Part shown: piece by piece, positions 45,184-54,538 of the stretch
Numbering within the stretch: the first letter of the stretch is position 1
How the letters are laid out: each line of letters starts with the position of its first letter
From: Gordonia sp. ABSL11-1
GTDB lineage: Bacteria > Actinomycetota > Actinomycetes > Mycobacteriales > Mycobacteriaceae
Direction of reading: 5' to 3'
DNA: 64,000 nucleotides
Assembly (NCBI RefSeq): GCF_030315685.1
Contig: NZ_JASXSI010000007.1
Location: 124,001 to 188,000, forward strand
Program-made: the position numbers and the translations under genes
Notes under the pieces: model-generated
Databases searched by the model: none
Seen by the model: the letters and a program-made list of their open reading frames with translations, nothing else
Told to the model about the DNA's origin: nothing

Positions 45184-46404
45184 ATGACCGTGCCGTTGTT
45201 CGAGTTGGACGAGGTGACCTCACCCGACGGTGAGCGCCATCGGGGCGCCGTCCGTGAGGTCACCTTCGTCCACACCGCCGACTGGCAACTCGGTATGACG
45301 CGTCGTTATCTCGACGCCGAGTCTGCGCACGCCTACGGCGCCGCCCGGCTGGAAGCGGTCGAACGGATCGGGGCGCTGGCGCTCGACGCCGGCGCGGAGT
45401 TCGTCGTCGTCTCCGGCGACGTGTTCGAGGATCACCGGGTGTCCTCACGCATCATCCGACGCACCCTCGACATCCTCGCCGGATTCCCTGCTCCGGTCTA
45501 TCTCCTTCCCGGCAACCATGATCCGTTCGACGCGGCGGGTGTCTACCGGTCTCGGACCTTCGCCCAGGCGTGCCCGGACAACGTCATCGTGTTGTCGACG
45601 CCCGGGGTGCACCGGTTACGTGACGGCGTCGAGATCGTGGCGGCGCCGTGGTCGCACAAGCATCCGGGATCGGATCTCGTCGACGCCCAGGTGTCGCGGT
45701 TGCGTCCGGGCGAGGACATCCGAGTCGTCGTCGGCCATGGTGGGACCGACGCGACGAGTCCCGGCGACGACTCCGCTCTGATCGCGCTCGCGCGTCTCGA
45801 GGCCTCGATCGACGCGGGACTCGTCGACTATGTCGCACTGGGAGACCGCCATTCGGTGACGCAGGTCGGCCGGACCGAACGGGTCTGGTACGCGGGTGCC
45901 CACGAGGTGACGAACTTCGACACCATCGAAGAACAGCCCGGTCACGCGCTCGTCGTCACCCTCCGCCGCGGACCGGCCGGTCGCGAGGTCGACGTCACCC
46001 CGCATCGCGTCGGGCAGTGGTCCTTCCGCGGCATCACCCGTGATGTCGCCGGCGCCGCCGACATCGAGGCCCTACGCGCCGAACTCGACGCGATCGAGGA
46101 CAAACCGCGGGTAGTGGTCCGACTCGGTCTCGTCGGCGCGGTGACCGTCGCGGAGAGCGCGGTGCTCGACGACCTGCTCGAGGAGTTCGCCGACCGATTC
46201 GCGGCGGTGACCCGCTCCGAACGCGACGACGACCTCGTCGTGATAGCGGCCGACGGTGACGCCGACGATCTGGCGGTGAGCGGCTACGTGCAGGAGGCGG
46301 CACGCGAGTTGTTGGGACTGAGCCGCTCCGACGACGCGGTCGCAGCCGAGACGGCTCGCGATGCGCTCGGGCTGCTGGCGCGCCTGGCAGGGACGGCGCG
46401 ATGA
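45184..46404 (+). CDS. SbcD-like DNA exonuclease subunit (Rv1277-like)
   Basis: A calcineurin-fold nuclease of 406 residues related to Mre11/SbcD. Motifs: HTADWQLGM (D-x-Q), SGDVFEDH, PGNHDPF, VVGHGG and LGDRHSV, where the second part of the usual GHxH motif reads G-D-R-H. A capping domain follows from residue 290. The ATG at 45184 has GGAGGTGA 3-4 nt upstream. It is followed within 26 nt by the SMC-like ATPase, the expected partner. Expected role: processing DNA ends or hairpins in repair (family knowledge). Confidence 0.88.
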   Translation: MTVPLFELDEVTSPDGERHRGAVREVTFVHTADWQLGMTRRYLDAESAHAYGAARLEAVERIGALALDAGAEFVVVSGDVFEDHRVSSRIIRRTLDILAGFPAPVYLLPGNHDPFDAAGVYRSRTFAQACPDNVIVLSTPGVHRLRDGVEIVAAPWSHKHPGSDLVDAQVSRLRPGEDIRVVVGHGGTDATSPGDDSALIALARLEASIDAGLVDYVALGDRHSVTQVGRTERVWYAGAHEVTNFDTIEEQPGHALVVTLRRGPAGREVDVTPHRVGQWSFRGITRDVAGAADIEALRAELDAIEDKPRVVVRLGLVGAVTVAESAVLDDLLEEFADRFAAVTRSERDDDLVVIAADGDADDLAVSGYVQEAARELLGLSRSDDAVAAETARDALGLLARLAGTAR

Positions 46405-46429
46405 CCTCGTCACCGTCGAGGATCCTGCG

Positions 46430-49105
46430 ATGAGGATCCACCGGCTGCGGCTCCGGGACTATCGCGGCATAGCCGATCGCGACGTGCGCTTCGCCGACCA
46501 CGGTGTCACTGTGGTGGAAGGTGCCAACGAGGCGGGCAAGTCCTCCATGATCGAGGCGCTCGACCTGTTGCTGCACACCCGCGCCGACAGCAAGTCCGCC
46601 AAGGTGCGCGACATCATGCCGTCGGGCCGGGACGTCGGCTCGGAGGTCGAGGTCGAGATGACCTGTGGCCCATGGCATATCACATACGGAAAACGTTTCA
46701 ACCGGCAGCCGTCGACGACGCTCACGGTGCACGCGCCGCGTGCGGAGCAGATCAGCGGCCGCGACGCCCACGAGCGAGTGCTCGAGATCCTCGGTGACCA
46801 TGCGGATCTGGCGCTCTTCCGGGCGCTGCGGTTGCTCCAGTCGGGAGATCCCGCGCTCGGTGCACTCACGGACAGCTCGGCGCTGGCGCGCGCTCTCGAC
46901 CGCGCCGCCGACGGCACCACCGATCCCGACCACGATCCGGCCGGCGGCCCCGACGTGGACGACCCGGCCGATCACGCCCTGATCGAGGCGGTCCTCGCCG
47001 AGTACCGGCGGTATCGCACCCCGGGCCAGGGACGTCCGACCGGGGAACTGTCCGCGGCGCTCGCCGCGGTCGACGATGCGCAACGGCGGCACGATCAGCT
47101 GGAGGCCGCCCGCGATGCGGTGGAGGCCGACGCCCGCCGTCTCCGGGAGACCATCGACCGTCGCGCCGAGGTCGAACGCGCCACCGAACTCCGTGCCGTC
47201 GAACGGGACGAACTCGCGGTGGTCTGGGAGCAGGTCGAGCGACTGCAGACCGCGGTGGCATCGGCCGACAGCGAGGTCCGGCACCTCCTGACGGCGGTCC
47301 AGCTGGCACGTCGCGATGTCGTCGAGAGGCAGCGCACCCAAGCTGAGATCGATTCCCGAACAAAGGATTCCGAACGACTTGCCGAAGTCGTCGAACGTTA
47401 CCGCGCCACTGCTGCCGCGGCGGCAGCCGACGCCGCCGAGCTCTCCGGCGAACTCAGCGGTGCGCGCGATCGGTGGGAGCAGGTGCGTTCCGAGCTCACC
47501 GCCGCACGCATCGCCCTCCGGACCTTCCGCGAGCGTCGCGAGCTGGCCGACCTCATGACGCGACTCGACCAGCTCGACGACCTGGCCGCCCGCCGTGACG
47601 AGCTGGCGGCTGAGTCGGCGTCGAACACCGTCGACCGGGCTGCGGTGGACGCCGCCGCCGAGCTCGGCCGTCGTCGTGCGGATGCACAGGCCAGGGTCGA
47701 CGCGGCGGCCGCACGATTCACGGTGACCCCGACCGGTGCCACGCCCGTGCGGGTCGACGGCGTCGTGGTCGGCGGCGAGTCCGAGCATGTCGCCCTGGCA
47801 GATTCGGTGATCGAGGCCGACGGCATCGTCCGCGTGCAGGTGCACCGCACCGCCGGTACCGAACGGCCCGTGGAGCAACTCGCCGCCGTCGACGCAGAGA
47901 TCGCCGACTACTGCGCCCGACATGGTCTGCGCGCCTTGGCGGATCATCACGACCGCGCGCAGCGGCGGGTGGAGGCCACTCATGCCCTGGCGGCGGTGCG
48001 CGAACGTATGGCCGAGAAGTGCGGTGGTCGCGACCGGTCGACGCTCATCGCGCGTCGAGACGAACTCCGTGCACGGCTCGCCGAGGGCGACGAGCACGCG
48101 GCCGCGGTCGACGGGGCAGATGGCGACGGGACAGAGGGCGACGACGGGGTCGACATCAGCGCCACCATCGACGAGCTGACCACCGCCGAGCGTGATCTCG
48201 GTGAGCTCGTGATGCGCGCCGAACGGGCAGTGACCCAACGACTCTCGGCCGAGCGCGAGTCGATGGCACAGGCCTCGGCGATGGGTGAGGAGCGTGCGCG
48301 CGTCCTCGCATCGCTCGAGGGCCTCGCCCGCCGGCGCGACGAGCTCGTCGGCGAACTCGACGACGCCCGGGCACAGCAGAACGTGGACCTCGCCGAGCGG
48401 CGGCTCGAGCAGGCGCGGGAGCACCGCGCCCGGGTCGCCGCCGACCTCGACGCCCTCGACGTCGCGGACATCGAGATGCGTCGGGCACGGGTCGCCACCG
48501 AGCTCGGGCGCCTGCAGCGCGAGCACGCCGACACCGACCGCGTCGCCACCGAGCTCCGGACACGAATCGAGCTGTACCGCGACGAGTCCCGCCTCGACGA
48601 TCTGCAGGAGTCGACTGCCGAACTCCGGGCTGCACGTGAGACGTTGGCCCGTGTGCAGCGTCGGGCCGACGCCGCGACGATGTTGTGGCAGACCCTCACC
48701 GACAAACGGCAGCAGACACGGGTGCGCTACGCCGATCCGTTCGCGCGACGACTCGCCGAGCTCGGTTCTCACGTGTTCGGTGACGGCGTCCGGTTCGATG
48801 TGGACGAGAACCTGGACGTGGTGTCCCGCACGGTCGACGGTGTGACGGTCCGCCACGACGCACTCTCGGGCGGTGCGCGCGAACAGATCGGCGTCCTGAC
48901 ACGATTGGCGTGTGCCACCCTCGTGGACCAGGCCGAGGGGGTCCCGGTCCTCGTCGACGATGCCCTCGGCTACAGCGATCCGCGGCGTCTCGCGGCCATG
49001 GGGGACGTCCTGGCCGCCGCCGGTCGCGACGCACAGGTCATCGTGCTGACCTGCAGCCCCGATCGCTACCGTGGCGTCGACGGCGCGACCGTGGTCGCGG
49101 TCTGA
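46430..49105 (+). CDS. SMC/Rad50-like ATPase, partner of SbcD-like nuclease (Rv1278-like)
   Basis: An ABC-type ATPase of 891 residues. Walker A is GANEAGKSS at residues 31-39; the C-terminal half has the signature LSGGAREQ (~809) and Walker B VLVDDALGYSD (~843). Between are long coiled coils (Arg/Glu/Ala-rich) and, in the middle (~420-490), a beta-rich insert (RFTVTPTGATPVRVDGVVV). The zinc-hook CxxC of Rad50/SbcC is absent; only one Cys is in that region. GAGG is upstream of ATG 46430. It differs from canonical SbcC and is closer to the YhaN/RecN-like type. Confidence 0.86.
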   Translation: MRIHRLRLRDYRGIADRDVRFADHGVTVVEGANEAGKSSMIEALDLLLHTRADSKSAKVRDIMPSGRDVGSEVEVEMTCGPWHITYGKRFNRQPSTTLTVHAPRAEQISGRDAHERVLEILGDHADLALFRALRLLQSGDPALGALTDSSALARALDRAADGTTDPDHDPAGGPDVDDPADHALIEAVLAEYRRYRTPGQGRPTGELSAALAAVDDAQRRHDQLEAARDAVEADARRLRETIDRRAEVERATELRAVERDELAVVWEQVERLQTAVASADSEVRHLLTAVQLARRDVVERQRTQAEIDSRTKDSERLAEVVERYRATAAAAAADAAELSGELSGARDRWEQVRSELTAARIALRTFRERRELADLMTRLDQLDDLAARRDELAAESASNTVDRAAVDAAAELGRRRADAQARVDAAAARFTVTPTGATPVRVDGVVVGGESEHVALADSVIEADGIVRVQVHRTAGTERPVEQLAAVDAEIADYCARHGLRALADHHDRAQRRVEATHALAAVRERMAEKCGGRDRSTLIARRDELRARLAEGDEHAAAVDGADGDGTEGDDGVDISATIDELTTAERDLGELVMRAERAVTQRLSAERESMAQASAMGEERARVLASLEGLARRRDELVGELDDARAQQNVDLAERRLEQAREHRARVAADLDALDVADIEMRRARVATELGRLQREHADTDRVATELRTRIELYRDESRLDDLQESTAELRAARETLARVQRRADAATMLWQTLTDKRQQTRVRYADPFARRLAELGSHVFGDGVRFDVDENLDVVSRTVDGVTVRHDALSGGAREQIGVLTRLACATLVDQAEGVPVLVDDALGYSDPRRLAAMGDVLAAAGRDAQVIVLTCSPDRYRGVDGATVVAV

Positions 49106-49160
49106 GCCCCGGTTTTGAGTCCGGCGGCGCGCGTACGCTACGCTGATCCTCGCCCGTTGA

Positions 49161-49233
49161 GCCCCCGTAGCTCAGGGGATAGAGCGTCTGCCTCCGGAGC
49201 AGAAGGCCGCAGGTTCGAATCCTGCCGGGGGCA
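49161..49233 (+). tRNA. tRNA-Arg (anticodon CCG)
   Basis: The 73-nt gene folds as a cloverleaf: acceptor GCCCCCG/CGGGGGC, D arm GCTC/GAGC, anticodon stem TCTGC/GCAGA with loop CTCCGGA, T arm GCAGG/CCTGC with TTCGAAT. The anticodon CCG reads CGG arginine codons, common in this GC-rich genome. The discriminator is A; CC follows in the genome. Confidence 0.95.
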
Positions 49234-49304
49234 CCGTCACACCATGTTGCGCTGTCACATCTGTTGGATCACCTCATTTCCGGCCGCCCTGCTCGACGAC
49301 GGGC

Positions 49305-49310
49305 TAGCGT
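49305..49310 (+). promoter_or_regulatory. -10 element of the amidotransferase gene
   Basis: TAGCGT ends 6 nt before the ATG at 49317. It fits a leaderless promoter. Confidence 0.4.
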
Positions 49311-49316
49311 GAGGCC

Positions 49317-50192
49317 ATGTGCCGCTGGCTCGCCTACGCGGGAACTCCGATCCTGCTGGAGGATCTGCTCACCCGGCCGTCGCATTCGCTCGTCGACCAG
49401 AGCTTCGAGGCGCGGCAGCTGTATCTTCCCGGATCACCCATGACGACGATGTTCCGCCATCATGCCTGGCCGACGAACGGTTACGGTTTCGGAGTCGGCT
49501 GGTACGGCGAGCGCGACTTCCCCGGACAGTACCGGGATGACCGCCCCGCGTGGAGTGACCACAATCTGCAGCGCCTCGCCGAGCAGATCCGATCGCCGAT
49601 GTTCCTCGCCCACGTGCGCGCCGCCGCGATCGGCGGCACGATCGACCGCGTCAACTGTCACCCGTTCACCCACGGCCGGTGGCTGTTTCAGTACAACGGC
49701 GAGATCGGTGGATTTCCGGCGGTCAAGCGGGATCTCACACTCGACGTCGATCCGGAGCTGTATCCGCACATCGAGGGCAACGCCGACACCGAGCTCTGCT
49801 TCTTCCTCGCCCTCACCTACGGTCTGGACAGTGATCCGCTCGGCGCCCTCGCCCGAACTGCCGGACGGATCGAACGGGCACGTGCCGAGCGTGGCGTCGA
49901 CGACCCGTTCACCGCGACGATCTGCGCCGCCAACGGCCAGACCGCCTTCGCGGTGCGGTATTCGAGTGATCACTCGTCCCGCACCCTGTATCACTCGGTC
50001 GCAGGCATGCGGATCCGAGCGGCGGGCGGCGGGCACGTCGAGCTCCCCGACGACGGACGCATCCTGGTGTCCGAACCCCTGGAGCTCGAGTACCGGCGCT
50101 CGCACTGGGTGGAGGTGCCCGAGTCCTCGAGCGTGACACTGCACGCCGGTCAGGAGCCCGAGATCGCGGACTTCACGCCGCTGGCCGCCTGA
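49317..50192 (+). CDS. Class II glutamine amidotransferase
   Basis: An Ntn-type amidotransferase of 291 residues. The nucleophile Cys follows the initiator Met (MCRWLAYAG), with HHAWPTNGYGFGVGWY, AHVRAA and the NCHPFTHGRWLFQYNGEI glutamine-binding segment. It resembles EgtC (ergothioneine pathway gamma-glutamyl hydrolase) and YafJ-like proteins, but no other egt genes are nearby, so the substrate is uncertain. The start is fixed by the need for Cys at position 2. A TAGCGT -10 lies 6 nt upstream. Confidence 0.88.
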   Translation: MCRWLAYAGTPILLEDLLTRPSHSLVDQSFEARQLYLPGSPMTTMFRHHAWPTNGYGFGVGWYGERDFPGQYRDDRPAWSDHNLQRLAEQIRSPMFLAHVRAAAIGGTIDRVNCHPFTHGRWLFQYNGEIGGFPAVKRDLTLDVDPELYPHIEGNADTELCFFLALTYGLDSDPLGALARTAGRIERARAERGVDDPFTATICAANGQTAFAVRYSSDHSSRTLYHSVAGMRIRAAGGGHVELPDDGRILVSEPLELEYRRSHWVEVPESSSVTLHAGQEPEIADFTPLAA

Positions 50193-50273
50193 ACGCCCGC
50201 GCCTGACGACCCACCGAGGAGCGTGCGGGCGCGCTTCTGCGCGGATCGTCGCCCGGCGTACGAGGATGGTCGG

Positions 50274-50960
50274 GTGAACGGAGATGTCGCAGCATCAGCG
50301 GGCCGGTTCGGAATCCTGTCGGCGACCGTGGAGAAGCAGTGTTGGGGTTTCATGATCGGCTCGACGCTCTTCGCTGTGGGTTCTGCGCCCGGTTTCGCGG
50401 CGTGGGCGGGGTCGTCGGGCGCGAATCTCAGTTTTTTCATCGGTGCCTGGTTCTTCACCGGCGCCGCCTTCGTCCAGCTCGTGCTCAGCGGGAACGCGAC
50501 GATCGTCGCGGCCGACGGACCGAAGCAGTTCCGTGGAGAGTGGCTCTCCGCGGCAACGCAATTCGCCGGAACCCTCCTCTTCAACGCCAGTACCGCCGCA
50601 GCCCTGCACGCGGACACGGTGACCGAGGAGCGTCGCCGCGTGTGGACGCCGGACGCCGCCGGGTCGGTTGCCTTCCTGGTGAGTGGGATTCTCGCCGTCA
50701 TCGTCGTCGGACACGCCGTCCGGTGGTGGTGGGCCCCGCGCGATCGCGAATGGTGGGCCACCCAGATCAACATGCTCGGATGCCTTGCCTTCGGGGTGTC
50801 GGCGACCGGCGCCTACGTCACGTCCGCGGGCGACGCGGTCAGCGACGCGGTGGCGAGCGCCGGTACGTTTGTCGGCGCCATCTGCTTCCTGCTGTCGGCG
50901 GCTCTCACGTTGCCGCGCCGGCGCGATGCCGGACACGCACCCGCGACGACGTCCCCCTGA
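50274..50960 (+). CDS. Small membrane protein, possibly YrhK-like
   Basis: A protein of 228 residues with five or six hydrophobic segments. The opening CWGFMIGSTLFAVGSAPGFA resembles the first helix of YrhK-domain proteins; no catalytic residues or known motif are visible. The GTG at 50274 follows GAGGA with 7 nt; an upstream GTG at 50223 begins with basic non-conserved sequence and was rejected. Function unknown. It is 10 nt from the stop of the convergent DUF305 gene. Confidence 0.6.
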   Translation: MNGDVAASAGRFGILSATVEKQCWGFMIGSTLFAVGSAPGFAAWAGSSGANLSFFIGAWFFTGAAFVQLVLSGNATIVAADGPKQFRGEWLSAATQFAGTLLFNASTAAALHADTVTEERRRVWTPDAAGSVAFLVSGILAVIVVGHAVRWWWAPRDREWWATQINMLGCLAFGVSATGAYVTSAGDAVSDAVASAGTFVGAICFLLSAALTLPRRRDAGHAPATTSP

Positions 50961-50970
50961 GCGGCCCGGA

Positions 50971-51849
50971 TCAGTTCATCGGAAGGGGAGCGGCGTTGCG
51001 CTCGGCGAGCATCTGTTCGATCACGGTGATCTCCTTGGCCTGTGTCTGCTCCATCGCGGTCGCCAGGGCACGTACGTAGTCCTGCGAGACGTCCGCCGGG
51101 TCGGCCGCGTACGCCATCATCGGCATCCCACCCTCGTGGTGGCGCAGCATCAGTTGGAGGAAGTAGACGTCGGCCTCTGTACCGCGCAGGGTCCGCAGCC
51201 GGTTCATCTCGGCGGTCGTGGCCATGCCCGGCATCGGCGGGGCCTCGGCGTCATCCGGTGCTGCCGTCGGCGACGCCGATTCCGCAGGCATCCCGGGCAT
51301 GGAGCTCATGTCGTGTCCCGCGTGCTCACCGGTCCCGTGCTCCGCATCCGACCCGGAGCCACCGTGACCAGCCCCCGCATGATCCGCATGTGCCATCCAT
51401 GCCATCGGCGGATTCGGATTGATCACCGGGTGACCCCATCGGGTCAGCCAGGACTGCATCTGTCCGATCTCGTTGCTCTGCGCGGTGAGGATGTCGAAGG
51501 CCATGCTGCGGACCTGGGGATCGGAGCCGTTCTCCAGCTCGATGGTCGCCATCTCCACGCCCTGCTCGTGATGACGGATCATGTCCTGCGCGAATCCGAC
51601 CGCCACCGAGTCGGATGCGGGCACCTCGTCGGCCGCGGGATCGTCGCTGTGCAACATCGCGGAGATCAGCAGGCCGAGCCCCAGACCGACCAAGAGGGTC
51701 GCGACGACGCCGAGCGTCGCCAGGAGGGTGCGACGTGACGTGTCGGGTCGAGGACCGTCTGCCTCGATGTCCCGGGCGGTGTCGGGATCCTGTGCGCGCT
51801 CGGCATCCGTGGAGGCGGACAACGGCGCGTCGCCGGTGGATTCGGTCAT
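50971..51849 (-). CDS. DUF305 family protein with His/Met-rich linker
   Basis: A protein of 292 residues. One membrane helix near residues 42-65 (LLATLGVVATLLVGLGLG) is followed by two DUF305 helical repeats with conserved double-His motifs, DMIRHHEQGVEMA and LMLRHHEGGMPMM. Between them is a linker rich in His, Gly and Met (HADHAGAGHGG and HDMSSMPGMP), which could bind copper or another metal. It is anchored outside the cell. The ATG at 51849 has GAGGAGC 6 nt upstream. The DUF3105 gene is 11 nt upstream on the same strand; the two commonly occur together. Confidence 0.88.
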   Translation of the reverse strand: MTESTGDAPLSASTDAERAQDPDTARDIEADGPRPDTSRRTLLATLGVVATLLVGLGLGLLISAMLHSDDPAADEVPASDSVAVGFAQDMIRHHEQGVEMATIELENGSDPQVRSMAFDILTAQSNEIGQMQSWLTRWGHPVINPNPPMAWMAHADHAGAGHGGSGSDAEHGTGEHAGHDMSSMPGMPAESASPTAAPDDAEAPPMPGMATTAEMNRLRTLRGTEADVYFLQLMLRHHEGGMPMMAYAADPADVSQDYVRALATAMEQTQAKEITVIEQMLAERNAAPLPMN

Positions 51850-51860
51850 CGGATCGCTCC

Positions 51861-52724
51861 TCAGCCCGCCGGCATCGGCGCGCCGGCGCCGGTGTTCTCG
51901 TCGGTGGCCGCGATGCCGCCGGTGCCGTCCATCGTCACGGCGTCCGGTCCCGGCTGCCCTTCGTCGGCCGGCGGGGGATTGCTCGGGTCGAAGGCTCCCG
52001 GGACGGCCGCACACGCGGCCTGTGTCTCGGGATAGGCGGCCTCCGACGGGTTCTCCTTGTACACACCGGGCGTCGTGTTGCGACGCAGTGCGGTGATGAA
52101 CTGGTCGACGCGCGGATCGCCCGCCGAGTCCAGCTTGAGCTGATGGCCCCAGCTCTGCAGGGAAAGCGGGTGATCGAGCCCGGGATAGGGCGACAGGAAC
52201 AGGAATTGCTCGCCGGACACCTTCTTCTTCAGCGAGTCGAGGTCGTCGGCACCGATGGTGTCGGGGTTGTAGGTGATCCAGACGGCCCCGTGTTCGAGGG
52301 CGTGCACGGCGTTCTCCGTCCGCAGCGGATTCGGGTAGACGATCCCCGTACACGTGGCCCACACCTCGTCGTGCGGTCCGCCGAACGGTGGCGACTGGTC
52401 GTAGGCGACCCGCTGATCGGCCCGCACGTGCTGTGCCGCCTTGTAGTAGACCTTGGTCACGCCGGAGATGCGGGTGGAGGGATCGGGATCCTGCGCTGAG
52501 GGAACGTAACCCTCGACGGTCTGCGGCTTGAGCGCCTCGGCCTCCTGTTCGTCCATGAACTTCGGCACCAGATACCAGGCGAGCCCGGCGATGAGGGCGA
52601 GGACGACGACGACGGCACCGATGACCGTCCAGTCGATGTGCCGCCCGGAGGCCGCCGGAACGGAACCGGATCGGGCGGGGCGCTTGCTGGACTTGGGTAC
52701 GTTGGCCCCGGCTTTGCGTGCCAT
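51861..52724 (-). CDS. DUF3105 family protein
   Basis: A protein of 287 residues with a basic cytosolic head, one membrane helix (about residues 30-50, TVIGAVVVVLALIAGLAWYL) and an external domain carrying the family signature: PPFGGPHDEVWATCTGIVY, HALEHGAVWITYNP and the LSPYPGL segment. Conserved His residues suggest metal binding, but function is unknown. The tail is Gly/Pro/Asp-rich. An AGAAAGAGAG purine tract precedes ATG 52724, and TAAACT about 38 nt further upstream is a possible -10. It precedes DUF305 and is divergent from argS. Confidence 0.88.
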   Translation of the reverse strand: MARKAGANVPKSSKRPARSGSVPAASGRHIDWTVIGAVVVVLALIAGLAWYLVPKFMDEQEAEALKPQTVEGYVPSAQDPDPSTRISGVTKVYYKAAQHVRADQRVAYDQSPPFGGPHDEVWATCTGIVYPNPLRTENAVHALEHGAVWITYNPDTIGADDLDSLKKKVSGEQFLFLSPYPGLDHPLSLQSWGHQLKLDSAGDPRVDQFITALRRNTTPGVYKENPSEAAYPETQAACAAVPGAFDPSNPPPADEGQPGPDAVTMDGTGGIAATDENTGAGAPMPAG

Positions 52725-52871
52725 TGCTCTCTTTCTGCCACCTGCCGGCCACGAATCGGCACAGCGATCGACAGTTTACTGATGCGCCGCGCCGCGCCGA
52801 TCGGACATGAACCGGCGGTGGACGCCGTCGCCGGACGCGGAGGCGATTGTCCCCACGCGGACATGGGCCAA

Positions 52872-52877
52872 TAGGAT
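52872..52877 (+). promoter_or_regulatory. -10 element of argS
   Basis: TAGGAT ends 8 nt before GTG 52886, so the transcript of the argS-lysA-hom-thrC-thrB run is probably leaderless. Confidence 0.45.
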
Positions 52878-52885
52878 GGTCTCCT

Positions 52886-54538
52886 GTGACTCCTGCCGAC
52901 CTCGCCGAGCTGCTCCGGGCCGTGACGCTGACCGTTGTCCGAGACCGCGGACTCGATGATGCCCTGGTGCCCGAGACCGTCGTCGTGGAGCGCCCGAGGC
53001 ATGCGGATCACGGCGACTACGCCACCAACATCGCGCTGCGGATCGGCAAGAATCTCGGGGTCTCCCCGCGGGATCTCGCCGGATGGTTGGCCGATGCGTT
53101 CGCGGCCACCGACGGCATCGCGAAGGCCGAGGTCGCCGGACCCGGTTTCGTGAACGTGTGGCTTGCTGCCGCTGCCCAGAACTCCATCGTCGCCGGAGTC
53201 CTCGACTCGGCCGCCGAGTACGGTCGGGGCAACGAGTTCGCAGGTCGTCGGATCAATCTGGAGTTCGTCTCGGCGAACCCGACCGGACCCATCCACCTCG
53301 GCGGGACGCGCTGGGCCGCGGTGGGCGATGCGCTGGGCCGCGTGCTGGCGGCGCGCGGTGGCGCGGTCACCCGCGAGTACTACTTCAACGACCACGGCAC
53401 CCAGATCGACCGGTTCGCGCGCTCGCTGGAGGCCGCCGCGAAGGGCGAGCCGACCCCGGAGGACGGGTATGCCGGCGCCTACATCGGTGAGATCGCCGAG
53501 AAAGTCGTCGCGCAGGTCCCCGACGTGCTCGATCAGCCCGAGGCCCAGCGGCTCGAGACGTTCCGCGCGGTCGGCGTGGACCTCATGTTCGACCACATCA
53601 AGACGAGCCTGCACGAGTTCGGCACCGACTTCGACGTGTTCACCCATGAGAACACGATGTTCACGTCCGGACTCGTCGACGAGTGCATCGCCGCACTCAA
53701 GGCGAACGGCAACCTGTACGAGAACGACGGCGCGTGGTGGCTGCGGTCGACGACCTTCGGCGACGACAAGGACCGCGTCGTCATCAAGAGTGACGGCAAC
53801 GCGGCCTACATCGCCGGCGACATCGCCTACTACAAGGACAAGCGCAACCGCGGATTCGACCTGTGCATCTACATGCTCGGGGCAGATCACCACGGCTACG
53901 TCACACGACTGAAGGCGGCCGCGGCATCGCTCGGTGACGACCCGGCGACCGTCGAGGTCCTCATCGGGCAGATGGTGAACCTCGTCCGGGACGGGAAGCC
54001 GGTCCGGATGAGCAAGCGCGCGGGGACCGTGATCACGCTCGACGACCTGGTGGACGCCGTGGGCGTGGACGCCGCCCGCTACGCCCTCATCCGCTCGTCG
54101 GTCGACGTCAACATCGACATCGACCTCGACCTGCTGCGTAAGCGGTCCAACGACAACCCGGTCTACTACGTGCAGTACGCGCATGCACGGCTGTCTGCGC
54201 TGTCGCGCAACGCCGCCGATCTCGGTCTGACCGCGTCGCTCGAACACCTCGACCTCCTCGAGGATCCGGCCGAGGGGGAGCTCATCCGTACCATCGGGGA
54301 CTTCGACGAGGTGGTGGCCATCGCTGCGGAACTGCGTGAGCCACACCGTGTCTGCCGGTATCTGGAAAGCCTCGCGGGTGCCTATCACCGCTTCTATGCG
54401 CGATGTCGGATCCTGCCGCAGGGTGACGAGCCCGCCGCGGACATCCATGCCGCCCGGTTGGCGCTCTGCGCGGCCACCCGTCAGGTCCTCGCCAACGGGC
54501 TCGATCTCGTCGGCGTCGGCGCACCGGAGCGGATGTGA
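52886..54538 (+). CDS. argS: Arginyl-tRNA synthetase
   Basis: A class I synthetase of 550 residues, the same length as the M. tuberculosis enzyme. The HIGH-like motif is in [10 protein letters not shown] near residue 135; the KMSKS-like motif reads RMSKRAGTV near residue 374. The C-terminal DALR anticodon-binding domain (from ~430) ends in GVGAPERM. Start: GTG 52886, supported by homology and by a -10 8 nt upstream. The stop overlaps the lysA GTG (GTGA). Confidence 0.97.
   Translation: MTPADLAELLRAVTLTVVRDRGLDDALVPETVVVERPRHADHGDYATNIALRIGKNLGVSPRDLAGWLADAFAATDGIAKAEVAGPGFVNVWLAAAAQNSIVAGVLDSAAEYGRGNEFAGRRINLEFVSANPTGPIHLGGTRWAAVGDALGRVLAARGGAVTREYYFNDHGTQIDRFARSLEAAAKGEPTPEDGYAGAYIGEIAEKVVAQVPDVLDQPEAQRLETFRAVGVDLMFDHIKTSLHEFGTDFDVFTHENTMFTSGLVDECIAALKANGNLYENDGAWWLRSTTFGDDKDRVVIKSDGNAAYIAGDIAYYKDKRNRGFDLCIYMLGADHHGYVTRLKAAAASLGDDPATVEVLIGQMVNLVRDGKPVRMSKRAGTVITLDDLVDAVGVDAARYALIRSSVDVNIDIDLDLLRKRSNDNPVYYVQYAHARLSALSRNAADLGLTASLEHLDLLEDPAEGELIRTIGDFDEVVAIAAELREPHRVCRYLESLAGAYHRFYARCRILPQGDEPAADIHAARLALCAATRQVLANGLDLVGVGAPERM

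Noticed and set aside
46034..48856. Open frame of 940 codons on the minus strand, opposite the SMC-like ATPase
   Set aside because: The ATPase frame has all ABC motifs; the antisense frame has no domain and extreme composition.
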